Assembly (NCBI RefSeq): GCF_014595885.1 | Contig: NZ_JABUKC010000002.1 | Span: forward strand, 558,001 to 622,000 | DNA from: Microcella alkalica | GTDB taxonomy: Bacteria > Actinomycetota > Actinomycetes > Actinomycetales > Microbacteriaceae | Length of the DNA stretch: 64,000 bases | Direction: 5' to 3' | Shown here: one piece after another, positions 7,817 to 14,311 of the stretch | Layout of the letters: every line of letters starts with the position of its first letter | How positions within the stretch are numbered: position 1 is the stretch's first letter | Translations under genes and position numbers: made by a program | Notes under the pieces: model-generated | Seen by the model: only the letters and a program-made list of their open reading frames with translations | Databases searched by the model: none | What the model was told of the DNA's origin: nothing

Positions 7817-8284
7817 GTGGCCCCGACGCCGGGCCTGCGCCGGTCATCCCGCATCATCCTCCTGGACGACGCAGGGGCCGCACTGCTGTTCTTCACGGCC
7901 TCGCCCGACTCCAGCCGGTGGGCCCGGTGGATCACTCCGGGCGGCGGCGTCGACCCGGGCGAGACGCACGAGCAGGCGGCGATCCGCGAGCTCTTCGAAG
8001 AGACCGGGCTCGTCGTCGAGAGCGTCGGCACGCCCGTCTGGTCGATCGACTTCGAGGTGGCGTGGGATGCCGCGGACCACGACCGCGGCCACGCCGAGTA
8101 CTACCTCGTGCGCTGCGAGCGCTTCGAGCCGGTGTCGACGAACTGGACCGATGACGAGCACATCGACGTGACCGCCCACGGGTGGTTCACCGCGGACGAG
8201 CTGCTCGCCACCGGCCAGCCGTTCGAGCCCTACGACCTGCCGCGGCTGCTGCGGTCGTTCGCGTCAGCCGCGCCGCTCGACTGA
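7817..8284 (+). CDS. NUDIX hydrolase
   Basis: 155 aa. The Nudix box is complete: GGVDPGETHEQAAIRELFEE followed by TGL (GX5EX7REUXEEXGU), so a metal-dependent pyrophosphohydrolase acting on a nucleoside diphosphate derivative is expected. WITPGGGVD precedes the box. The GTG start at 7817 lies four bases after the SDR stop, so the two genes are probably cotranscribed. Its last 55 bases overlap the convergent terC gene. The specific substrate cannot be assigned. Confidence 0.88.
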   Translation: MAPTPGLRRSSRIILLDDAGAALLFFTASPDSSRWARWITPGGGVDPGETHEQAAIRELFEETGLVVESVGTPVWSIDFEVAWDAADHDRGHAEYYLVRCERFEPVSTNWTDDEHIDVTAHGWFTADELLATGQPFEPYDLPRLLRSFASAAPLD

Positions 8285-9360
8285 GCGCCCGGGCCCGCGG
8301 GCTCGTCGCCCTCGTGGAACCGCGAGGGAGCATCCGCCGCGATGCCGGCCGCGATCGGCCGCTTGCCGAACACGGGCTCGGCCTCGGCCATCTCCTCCTC
8401 GCTCGCGATGCGGAACGGGGGAGCGTTCTCGACGTGCACCTCGTGCCGGCCCTCGCCCTTCGTGGCGCGCAGGCTCGCGACGATCGACACGGTGATGATG
8501 ATCGCGACGACGGCGAGCGAGACGCTCGTGGGGATCTTGTAGACGTCGAGCAGCAGCATCTTGATGCCGACCCAGATGAGCACGAACGCCAGGCCGAGCT
8601 TGAGGTAGATGAAGCGGTGGATCAGGTCGGCGAGCAGGAAGTACATCGCCCGCAGGCCCAGGATGGCGAAGGCGTTCGCGGTGAACACGATGAACGGCTC
8701 GCTCGTCACGCCGAAGATCGCCGGGATCGAGTCGACCGCGAAGATGATGTCGGTCACCTCGACGAGCACGAGCACCGCGAGCAGGGGAGTGGCGACGATG
8801 ACGCCGGCCTTGCGGATGAGGAACTTCTGGCCGTGGTAGGCGTCGGTCATCGGCACGAAGCGCTTGAAGGTCTTGAGGATCTTCGAGTTCGCGACGTCCA
8901 TGTGCTCGTTGCGCTTCCGGATCATCATCCAGCCCGTGTAGAGCAGGAAGGCCGCGAAGACGTAGAGGATCCACGAGAACTGGTCGATGAGCACCGCGCC
9001 GAGAGCGATGAAGATGGCGCGGAACACGAGGGCGCCGAGCACGCCGAGGAAGAGCACGCGGTGCTGGAACTCGCGGGGCACGCCGAAGAAGGCGAAGATG
9101 ATCGCCCACACGAACACGTTGTCGACGGCGAGCGACTTCTCGATGAGGTAGCCGGCGTAGTACTGCTGGCCGAGCTCGGCCCCGTACTCCCACCAGATGT
9201 AGCCGCCGAAGGCGACGCCGAGCGTCACCCAGACGACCGACCACGCGGCCGCCTCCTTGACGCTGATGACGTGGGCCTTGCGGTGCGCGACGAGGTCGAT
9301 CGCGAGCATGACGAGGATGCCGCCGATGACGGCGAACCACAGCCAGAGGGGAACGTCCAT
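8230..9360 (-). CDS. TerC-family integral membrane protein (putative metal exporter)
   Basis: 376 aa. The N-terminus is MDVPLWLWFAVIGGILVM, followed by the TerC hallmarks: EKSLAVDNVFVWAIIF in an early transmembrane segment, FVPMTDAYHGQKFLIRK in the middle loop, and VEVTDIIFAVDSIPAIFGVT. Seven or more hydrophobic helices alternate through residue 310, then a polar tail. TerC/Alx proteins are implicated in manganese efflux and in metalation of exported proteins. The ATG at 9360 has AGGAG seven bases upstream. The long leader carries a probable yybP-ykoY Mn2+ riboswitch. The 3' end overlaps the convergent NUDIX gene by 55 bases. Confidence 0.93.
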   Translation of the reverse strand: MDVPLWLWFAVIGGILVMLAIDLVAHRKAHVISVKEAAAWSVVWVTLGVAFGGYIWWEYGAELGQQYYAGYLIEKSLAVDNVFVWAIIFAFFGVPREFQHRVLFLGVLGALVFRAIFIALGAVLIDQFSWILYVFAAFLLYTGWMMIRKRNEHMDVANSKILKTFKRFVPMTDAYHGQKFLIRKAGVIVATPLLAVLVLVEVTDIIFAVDSIPAIFGVTSEPFIVFTANAFAILGLRAMYFLLADLIHRFIYLKLGLAFVLIWVGIKMLLLDVYKIPTSVSLAVVAIIITVSIVASLRATKGEGRHEVHVENAPPFRIASEEEMAEAEPVFGKRPIAAGIAADAPSRFHEGDEPAGPGAQSSGAADANDRSSRGRS

Positions 9361-9500
9361 GACGTGACTCCTGAAAGGTCGTTGAGGCGATTCAGGAGGT
9401 CTTTCCCGGCCGAGATGGTCTGAGATCGGCCCGTGGCGCCGGATCCGTGCGGACGGATCGTAGTGACGACGCGACGCGGGTCGGGGATACTCCCCCCCGC
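9361..9500 (-). promoter_or_regulatory. Probable yybP-ykoY (Mn2+) riboswitch in the terC leader
   Basis: Read on the reverse strand, three family-conserved blocks occur in order: GGGGAGTA (about 9495-9488), CGTCGTCACTACG (about 9470-9458), and GGGAAAGACCTCC (about 9407-9395). Between them are a GATCCGT/ACGGATC hairpin (9459-9442) and a GGCCGA/TCGGCC hairpin (about 9430-9408). CTCCTGAA (9398-9391) is exactly complementary to TTCAGGAG (9375-9368), which holds the terC Shine-Dalgarno sequence. The same CCTCC could instead pair with the 5' G-run to form P1. This gives a simple translational on-switch: Mn2+ stabilises P1 and frees the ribosome site. Assignment is by recognising the motif; no covariance search was run. 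Confidence 0.75.
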
Positions 9501-9505
9501 CGACA

Positions 9506-9514
9506 AGTGTACCA
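9506..9514 (-). promoter_or_regulatory. Extended -10 (TGGTACACT) for the terC riboswitch transcript
   Basis: The reverse strand reads TG-G-TACACT with TTGGCA at 9536-9531 as a weak -35 at 19-base spacing. It predicts transcription start near 9500, exactly at the 5' end of the riboswitch. Confidence 0.5.
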
Positions 9515-9607
9515 CACTTCACCCTTTACGTGCCAATGAAGGCAGCGGCGCGACGGAGGTGGAAGTTTTGCTCGACTTCGCGGGGGAGTCGCAGTAGCGT
9601 CACGATC

Positions 9608-9919
9608 ATGCCCCCGCGCGCCGCCGAGATCATGAACCCCGCGGTGCCAGCCGCCTTCGACGTCTTGTTCGCGATCGCGTGGCTCGTGCCCATCGGCGCG
9701 CTGCTCTGGCTGTTCGCCGGCGCGCTCGTGTCGATCCATCGCCGAGCAGCGGCGATGACGGGGCTCGAAGAGCTCGGCTGGTACGCCTTCGTCGTGATCG
9801 CCCAGTTCGTCGGCCCGCTCGTGTGGTTCCTCTGGGGCCGCGATCGCTACGACCGAGGTCGCGGGCTCGCCGCGGCGGCATCCGCCCGGCAGGGCGATCA
9901 GGCCGAAGGAGCCCGATGA
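9608..9919 (+). CDS. PLDc_N-domain small membrane protein
   Basis: 103 aa with two transmembrane helices: VLFAIAWLVPIGALLWLFAG and AFVVIAQFVGPLVWFLWGRD. The second has the aromatic-Pro/Gly pattern seen at the N-terminus of phospholipase D/cardiolipin synthases (PLDc_N domain), but no HKD catalytic domain is present. Proteins with this domain alone are common small actinobacterial membrane proteins of unknown role. Start could be ATG 9608 or ATG 9632 (MNPAVPAAFD). Stop overlaps the start of the next gene (ATGA), so the two are coupled. Confidence 0.7.
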   Translation: MPPRAAEIMNPAVPAAFDVLFAIAWLVPIGALLWLFAGALVSIHRRAAAMTGLEELGWYAFVVIAQFVGPLVWFLWGRDRYDRGRGLAAAASARQGDQAEGAR

Positions 9920-10686
9920 CCGCGCACCGTCACCTCCGTCGCATCACCGCACTCGCCGCTGTGGCGGCGGGCATCGCCCTGAGCGGATGCTCCGCCGCGG
10001 CCAGCCCCGAGGTCGAGCCGGTCGCGGCCGAACCCGCCGAGTCCACGGCGTCGACCCGCGCGCTCGACCCGGTGAGCGGCGAGGGGCCGACGGGTTTTCC
10101 GGGCGTGGCGTTCCCCATCCCGGAGGACGCTCGTTCCGTGAGCATCGCGTTCCACTGCGACGGTGACGGCGCCTTCAGTGTCGAGCTGGGCGACTCGATG
10201 ATGCTCGGCCAGTCGCCGCTCAGCGGCACGTGCGGCGAGCCGCACAGCCTGTCGTGGCCGATCGAGAGCCGCACGGCACCGACGCTCGCCGTGCAGCTCG
10301 ACGCCGGCGCGATCTGGACGGCGGAGCCGACGTTCTCGACCGCGGAGTTCGCGGTCGACGAGGCGCTCGTGGCGGAGTGCGCGGCGTTCTCCGAGGTCTC
10401 CAGCGCGCTCATGAACGCCGACGTGGGGCTCACGCAGTACGCAGCCTTCGACGAGACGGCGTGGCGCGAGCGCGTGCAGGGCGCGACGGTCGAGCTCGGC
10501 GAGCTCGCCGCGGCATCGACGACAGAGCTGTCCGCGGCGCTGACTCAGCTGCACGGCGAGCTCAGCGCAACCACGCCAGCGCCCGGCACGGCCTACCGGG
10601 CGCTGGAGCCCGGGTTCGTCGTGATCGGCGCCGCCTGCGCCGAGAATCAGAGTCCGATCGTGCTCCACGGCGAGTTCGGCGGCTGA
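9916..10686 (+). CDS. Putative lipoprotein, function unknown
   Basis: 256 aa. The N-terminal signal (RHLRRITALAAVAAGIALSGC) ends in a lipobox ALSGC with the lipid-accepting Cys at residue 25. The mature part starts with an Ala/Glu/Pro-rich linker, then an FPGVAFPIPEDARSVSIAF segment and a helical C-terminal region (TELSAALTQLHGELSAT). Three or four Cys residues in the mature part could form disulfides. I recognise no family. The ATG at 9916 overlaps the preceding stop, suggesting the lipoprotein and the PLDc_N protein work together at the membrane. Confidence 0.75.
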   Translation: MTAHRHLRRITALAAVAAGIALSGCSAAASPEVEPVAAEPAESTASTRALDPVSGEGPTGFPGVAFPIPEDARSVSIAFHCDGDGAFSVELGDSMMLGQSPLSGTCGEPHSLSWPIESRTAPTLAVQLDAGAIWTAEPTFSTAEFAVDEALVAECAAFSEVSSALMNADVGLTQYAAFDETAWRERVQGATVELGELAAASTTELSAALTQLHGELSATTPAPGTAYRALEPGFVVIGAACAENQSPIVLHGEFGG

Positions 10687-10718
10687 GGCGGCTCCGGAGC
10701 CCCCTCCCGCATCGGGAC

Positions 10719-10745
10719 TGACATCCGATAATCATCATTATGTCA
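10719..10745. promoter_or_regulatory. AT-rich inverted repeat, possible Fur/Zur-type operator
   Basis: Perfect outer arms TGACAT (10719-10724) and ATGTCA (10740-10745), and an inner GATAATCATCATTAT (10727-10741) that resembles Fur-family boxes. It stands out as an AT-rich island in 70 percent GC DNA. It lies about 75 bases upstream of the ATG at 10817, which suggests control of that gene. Confidence 0.4.
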
Positions 10746-10816
10746 ACTCGAACGCACCGCAGCGCGGCGTGGATCCACTGGGCGGAATGTCCGCGCATCA
10801 TGGCAGAGTCCCCCGC

Positions 10817-11119
10817 ATGACCTTCGCGAACGTCGGCCGGCTGGGCGCGCGGCCTGGCCGTCGCGACGAGCTCCTGTCGATCCTGACCCGGCCCAGCGCC
10901 GAGCTCGCCGGCGCTGGCTGCCTGCTCTACGAGGTCGGCGTCGCGGACGACGACCCCGACGCCGTGCACGTGCTCGAGCTGTGGACCTCGCCTGAGGCGC
11001 ACGCCGCGTCGCTCGCGCTGCCGAGCGTGCGCGCCGCGATCGGCGAGGCGATGCCGCTCCTCTCGGGTGAGATGAGCGGTGCTCGATTCCGCGTGGCAGG
11101 GTCGCCCCTGCGCGGCTAG
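10817..11119 (+). CDS. Antibiotic biosynthesis monooxygenase (ABM)-fold protein
   Basis: 100 aa dimeric alpha+beta ferredoxin-like ABM protein. It has FANVGRLGARPGRRDELLSI at the N-terminus, then GCLLYEVGVADDDPDAVHVLELWTS-type strands and an EAHAASLALPSVRAAIGE helix, the usual ABM order. The family includes small cofactor-free monooxygenases and heme-degrading enzymes, and no heme-ligand signature can be assigned. A Fur/Zur-like inverted repeat upstream would fit a metal-linked role, but that is only an inference. ATG 10817 gives the standard family length. It converges on the YCII gene with a four-base overlap of stops. Confidence 0.75.
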   Translation: MTFANVGRLGARPGRRDELLSILTRPSAELAGAGCLLYEVGVADDDPDAVHVLELWTSPEAHAASLALPSVRAAIGEAMPLLSGEMSGARFRVAGSPLRG

Positions 11120-11451
11120 CCCTCGAAGGGCCAGAGCTCGCGCACCTCGACCGCTCCGAAACGCGCCATCGGGTGGCGCGCGGCGATCTCGATCGCCGCG
11201 TCACGGTCGGCGGCCTCGATGACGTCGAACCCTGCGAGCGACACCGGACCGGCCGAGAAGGGCGCCTCGGTCACCGCCGCCTCTCCCCCGCGCACCCGCA
11301 CGGTGCGCGCCTCGACGACCGGCCGGAGGCGATCACCGACGACGTAGGCGCCCGAGTCCTCGAGCGAGCTCACCCACTCCTCGATGTTGTCGCCGTCGGG
11401 GTCGTACGGCTCGGCGCTCGGGTCGTCGCAGATCAGCAGCAGATAACGCAC
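11116..11451 (-). CDS. YCII-related domain protein (first of two)
   Basis: 111 aa YciI-like protein: MRYLLLICDDPSAEP start, a LEDSGAYVVGDRLRPVVEARTVR strand region and GFDVIEAADRDAAIEIAARHP near the end, as in the actinobacterial YCII proteins often found beside ECF sigma factors. No sigma gene is adjacent here. GTG start at 11451 with GAGGA a few bases upstream; the longer open frame before it is unlike the family. Biochemical role unknown. A paralogue follows upstream on the same strand at 11579. Confidence 0.75.
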   Translation of the reverse strand: MRYLLLICDDPSAEPYDPDGDNIEEWVSSLEDSGAYVVGDRLRPVVEARTVRVRGGEAAVTEAPFSAGPVSLAGFDVIEAADRDAAIEIAARHPMARFGAVEVRELWPFEG

Positions 11452-11578
11452 GGAATCCTCGTTCCTCGGTCGGCAGTCGTCGGTTCGAGCATCCTCCTCC
11501 ACGCTCGCGGTCGAGCGCCGCAGTCGGCCACAGGTGCCGTGCGACGCGGATGCGATCGCGATCGGAGGAACGGCGCGG

Positions 11579-11902
11579 TCACAGGAATGGGCGGAGCTCG
11601 ACGCGGCGGTTGCAGGCGCGCGAGCCCTCCGTCGCGAGCGCGAGCGCGGCATCCCGGTCGGTCGCCTCGATGATCCAGAATCCGGCCACGTAGTCGGCCG
11701 TGTCGGCGACGGGCCCTGAGCGGATGACCGGCTCGGGTCCGCGCGCATCGATCACCGTCGACTCCGCCGGCGCGGCGAGACCCGCCGCCATGACCCAGTG
11801 CCCGGCATCCCGCAGCGAGGCGTTGAAGGCGTCGATCGCGGCCATCTCCCCCACGTCCGCCGTGCCCGTGCTGACGTCGATGACGCCGATGAAGAATCTC
11901 AT
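11579..11902 (-). CDS. YCII-related domain protein (second of two)
   Basis: 107 aa, same fold and size as the neighbour at 11116. It begins MRFFIGVIDVSTGTAD, has FNASLRDAGHWVMAAGL in the middle and GFWIIEATDRDAALALA near the C-terminus. The two proteins are clearly divergent from each other, so this is an old duplication or two independently kept members. A 127-base gap with nothing recognisable separates them. ATG start at 11902. Function unknown. Confidence 0.72.
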   Translation of the reverse strand: MRFFIGVIDVSTGTADVGEMAAIDAFNASLRDAGHWVMAAGLAAPAESTVIDARGPEPVIRSGPVADTADYVAGFWIIEATDRDAALALATEGSRACNRRVELRPFL

Positions 11903-11979
11903 GGGGCGGCACAGTATCGCCGGACGAGGGCGAGCGACACCCCCGCGCGCGCAGCGCCCTCGCGGCCGAGCATGGTCGG

Positions 11980-12366
11980 ATGTCGCTGCGAGAGATCATC
12001 GACCTCGTCGGCACGGTGATCGACATCGCGGGCGTCGCCGTCATCGCCGCCGGCGTCGTGCTGGCCGTCATCCTCGCCGGGCGTGACGCGCGACGAGGAG
12101 CGACCGACGTCTACGGCGCGACGCGTCGCCGGTTCGGCCGCGCCATCCTCCTCGGGCTCGAGCTGCTCGTCGCCGCCGACATCATCCGCACCGTCGCGAT
12201 CGAGCCCACGCTCGACTCCCTGGCGGTGCTCGGGGTCATCGTGCTCATCCGCACCTTCCTGAGCTTCACGCTCGAGGTCGAGCTCGACGGCCGGTGGCCG
12301 TGGCAGCAGTCGCACCCGGCCTCGGAGCCGCACCCCGACCCGGACGGTCCGCGACCCGCCCGCTGA
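11980..12366 (+). CDS. DUF1622 membrane protein
   Basis: 128 aa. Three hydrophobic segments (IIDLVGTVIDIAGVAVIAAG; FGRAILLGLELLVAADIIRT; LAVLGVIVLIRTFLSF) and the short motif FTLEVELDGRWPW match the DUF1622 family of small integral membrane proteins. The C-terminal tail is polar and proline-rich. It is divergent from the YCII gene with only 77 bases between starts. ATG at 11980; no strong Shine-Dalgarno sequence. Role unknown. Confidence 0.75.
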   Translation: MSLREIIDLVGTVIDIAGVAVIAAGVVLAVILAGRDARRGATDVYGATRRRFGRAILLGLELLVAADIIRTVAIEPTLDSLAVLGVIVLIRTFLSFTLEVELDGRWPWQQSHPASEPHPDPDGPRPAR

Positions 12367-12389
12367 CGGCGCGACCGCATCGGCGCCGG

Positions 12390-12395
12390 TAGCCT
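12390..12395 (+). promoter_or_regulatory. -10 hexamer TAGCCT of the YchJ-like gene
   Basis: TAGCCT, six bases, then ATG 12402, predicting a leaderless mRNA. Confidence 0.45.
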
Positions 12396-12401
12396 GCGAC
12401 G

Positions 12402-12770
12402 ATGCGCTGCCCCTGCTCCACCGGTCTCCCCTACGACGAGTGCTGCGGCCCGCTGCACCGCGGTGAGCGGGCGGCGCCGACCGCCGAGCAGCTCATGCGC
12501 TCGCGGTTCTCGGCCTTCGCGGTCGGCGATGCCGCGTACCTGCTCGCGACGTGGCATCCGTCGACCAGGCCCGCGGCGCTCGAGCTCGATCCCGAGCTGC
12601 GCTGGTATCGCCTCGACGTGCTGCGCACCGAGCGCGGCGGCCCGCTCGACCGCGACGGCGTCGTCGAGTTCGTCGCGCATCACCGCTCCCCCGACGGCGT
12701 CGGCGAGCTCCACGAGGTGAGCCGCTTCGTGCGCGAGGGCGCTCACTGGCTCTACGTCGCGCCGATGTGA
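12402..12770 (+). CDS. YchJ-family SEC-C-like zinc protein (UPF0225)
   Basis: 122 aa. The N-terminal metal motif CPCSTGLPYDECCGPL (C-x-C...CC) is the SEC-C-like site of YchJ/UPF0225. LMRSRFSAFAVGDAAYLLAT and WYRLDVL follow, and the NTF2-like part ends VVEFVAHHR...LHEVSRFVREGAHWLYV. Family members are small cytoplasmic proteins of unknown function with an NTF2-like fold. Length and motif order match the family well. ATG start lies six bases after a -10 hexamer. Confidence 0.85.
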   Translation: MRCPCSTGLPYDECCGPLHRGERAAPTAEQLMRSRFSAFAVGDAAYLLATWHPSTRPAALELDPELRWYRLDVLRTERGGPLDRDGVVEFVAHHRSPDGVGELHEVSRFVREGAHWLYVAPM

Positions 12771-12851
12771 GCGCGACCCCCATCCGGGGGGCACTCGGCT
12801 CCGAAAAAGCGGTGCGAGCACTCCCGCTCCCCCACTCCCCCGGAGGTTTCG

Positions 12852-13109
12852 ATGAAGAAGGTCCTCTCCTCGGCGTTCGCGACGGCCATCGTCGCGAGCG
12901 CGATCGTGCTCGGCAGCGCCGGCGCCGCATCCGCCGCCCACTGCCTCGACAGCACCGGCACGTCTCCCGGCTTCTCGTGGTTCGGCGCCCACGCGCGCGC
13001 CACGACCGATGCCGAGGGCAGCAAGGCGGGCCCGCACATGGGCACGTCGGGCGCGTCGAACTGCCTCGAGACGACGGGCAACCCGTCCGAGCGGTCCTCC
13101 AGCCGCTGA
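12852..13109 (+). CDS. Small secreted protein, function unknown
   Basis: 85 aa. MKK N-terminus, a hydrophobic core (FATAIVASAIVLGSAG) and a cleavage-type ASAAHC site predict Sec export, leaving a mature chain of about 55 residues. The mature part has two cysteines (CLDSTG and NCLETTG), which may form one disulfide, and is rich in Gly, Ser, Thr and His. A good GGAGG ribosome site lies seven bases before the ATG, so the gene is probably expressed. I recognise no family. Confidence 0.7.
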   Translation: MKKVLSSAFATAIVASAIVLGSAGAASAAHCLDSTGTSPGFSWFGAHARATTDAEGSKAGPHMGTSGASNCLETTGNPSERSSSR

Positions 13110-13120
13110 CGCAGCCCGTC

Positions 13121-13156
13121 GAGGGCCCGCCACGCGTCGGGCGCGCGCGGGCCCTC
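13121..13156. terminator. Bidirectional hairpin terminator
   Basis: GAGGGCCCGC (13121-13130) and GCGGGCCCTC (13147-13156) form a perfect 10-bp stem between the convergent small secreted protein gene and glycerate kinase gene, touching the latter's stop codon. Confidence 0.55.
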
Positions 13157-14285
13157 ACCCCCTCGATTTCGCGATCCGCGAACCCGCCTCGCGCAGCCAC
13201 CGCTCCGGCTCGGTGATCGCCGCGGTCGTCCCGCCGGCGAGCTGATCCAGGGCGAGGGATGCCGCAAACGCGTCGACCGGTGCGGCGATCGCCCCTGAGA
13301 CCAGCACGACGGGCACCGCGGCGTCGGCCGCAAGGCGAGCAACCTCGCCCACCGCCTTGCCGGCGCTCGAGGTCGCGTCGAACCGCCCCTCCCCGCAGAC
13401 GACGAGGTCGGCGGTAGCGATCCGCTCGTCCAGCCGCACCGCCTCCGCGACCGCGCGGGCACCCGATCGCAGGGTCGCTCCCCACGCGAGCAGACCGAAG
13501 CCGGTGCCGCCGGCCGCGCCGGCGCCGCGGTGCGCCGCGAGATCGGCCTCGGCACCGGTCGCCCGAACGAGCAGCCGGGCCCAGCGGCCGAGCGCGCGCT
13601 CGGCGAGCTCGGCATCGGCGCCGACGAGCCCCTTCTGCGGCCCGAAGACCGTCGCTGCGCCCTGCGGGCCGAGCAGCGGATGCGCCACGTCGCTCAGCAC
13701 GACGGCGCCGCCCGGCGGCGGCGGCCGCATCGCCGAGACCGAGACCGCCGCGAGCTGCGCGAGCCCGCGCGCCCCGCCGCCGATGGGCGCCCCGTCGTGG
13801 TCGAGCAGTCGTGCGCCGAGGGCAGAGAGCGCGCCAGCCCCGCCGTCGGTCGAGGAGCTGCCGCCGATCGCGAGCAGCAGCCGGTCGACCCCGTGGTCGA
13901 GCGCGGCGCGCACCGCCTCCCCGAAGCCGATCGTGTGCGCGTCGAGGGGCCGCGGGCGCTCGAGCAGTTCCATGCCCGAGCAGGCGGCGAGCTCGACGAC
14001 GCCGGTCGAGCCGCCCGCGGAGTCTGCGAGCAGCAGCCAGTGCGCGGCGACGCGGCGGCCGTCGGGGCCCGTCACCCCGAGGGGCATGCGCCGAGCATCC
14101 GGCAGCGCGGTCTCAAGCGAATCGAGCGTGCCCTCTCCCCCGTCGGCCATCGGCACGAGGTCGAGCTCGTCCTGCGGGCGCTCAGCTCGCCACCCCGCCG
14201 CGATCGCTCGAGCGACGCCGCTCGCACGCAACGAACCCTTGAACGAGTCGGGTGCGATGACGACGCGCAACGGTGCGGAGCCCAC
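13155..14285 (-). CDS. Glycerate kinase
   Basis: About 376 aa, GlxK/GarK family, phosphorylating glycerate with ATP. The N-terminus LRVVIAPDSFKGSLRASGVA and LVPMADGGEGTLDSL are diagnostic, as are LLAIGGSSSTDGGAGALSALGARLLD and GFGLLAWGATLRSGARAVAEA. The start is uncertain: GTG 14285, GTG 14300 and TTG 14270 are all in frame and close together. TTG 14270 would give the usual family N-terminus directly, while the AGGAG upstream is too near GTG 14285 and rather far from TTG 14270. It is followed upstream by the PLP lyase on the same strand, 26 bases away. Confidence 0.9.
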   Translation of the reverse strand: MGSAPLRVVIAPDSFKGSLRASGVARAIAAGWRAERPQDELDLVPMADGGEGTLDSLETALPDARRMPLGVTGPDGRRVAAHWLLLADSAGGSTGVVELAACSGMELLERPRPLDAHTIGFGEAVRAALDHGVDRLLLAIGGSSSTDGGAGALSALGARLLDHDGAPIGGGARGLAQLAAVSVSAMRPPPPGGAVVLSDVAHPLLGPQGAATVFGPQKGLVGADAELAERALGRWARLLVRATGAEADLAAHRGAGAAGGTGFGLLAWGATLRSGARAVAEAVRLDERIATADLVVCGEGRFDATSSAGKAVGEVARLAADAAVPVVLVSGAIAAPVDAFAASLALDQLAGGTTAAITEPERWLREAGSRIAKSRG

Positions 14286-14311
14286 GCTCCTGTCTAGCAC
14301 CCGGGCAGCGC

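Noticed and set aside
12111-13133. 340-codon reverse frame over the DUF1622 and YchJ genes
   Set aside because: Shadow of two recognised forward genes; no domain and no ribosome site.
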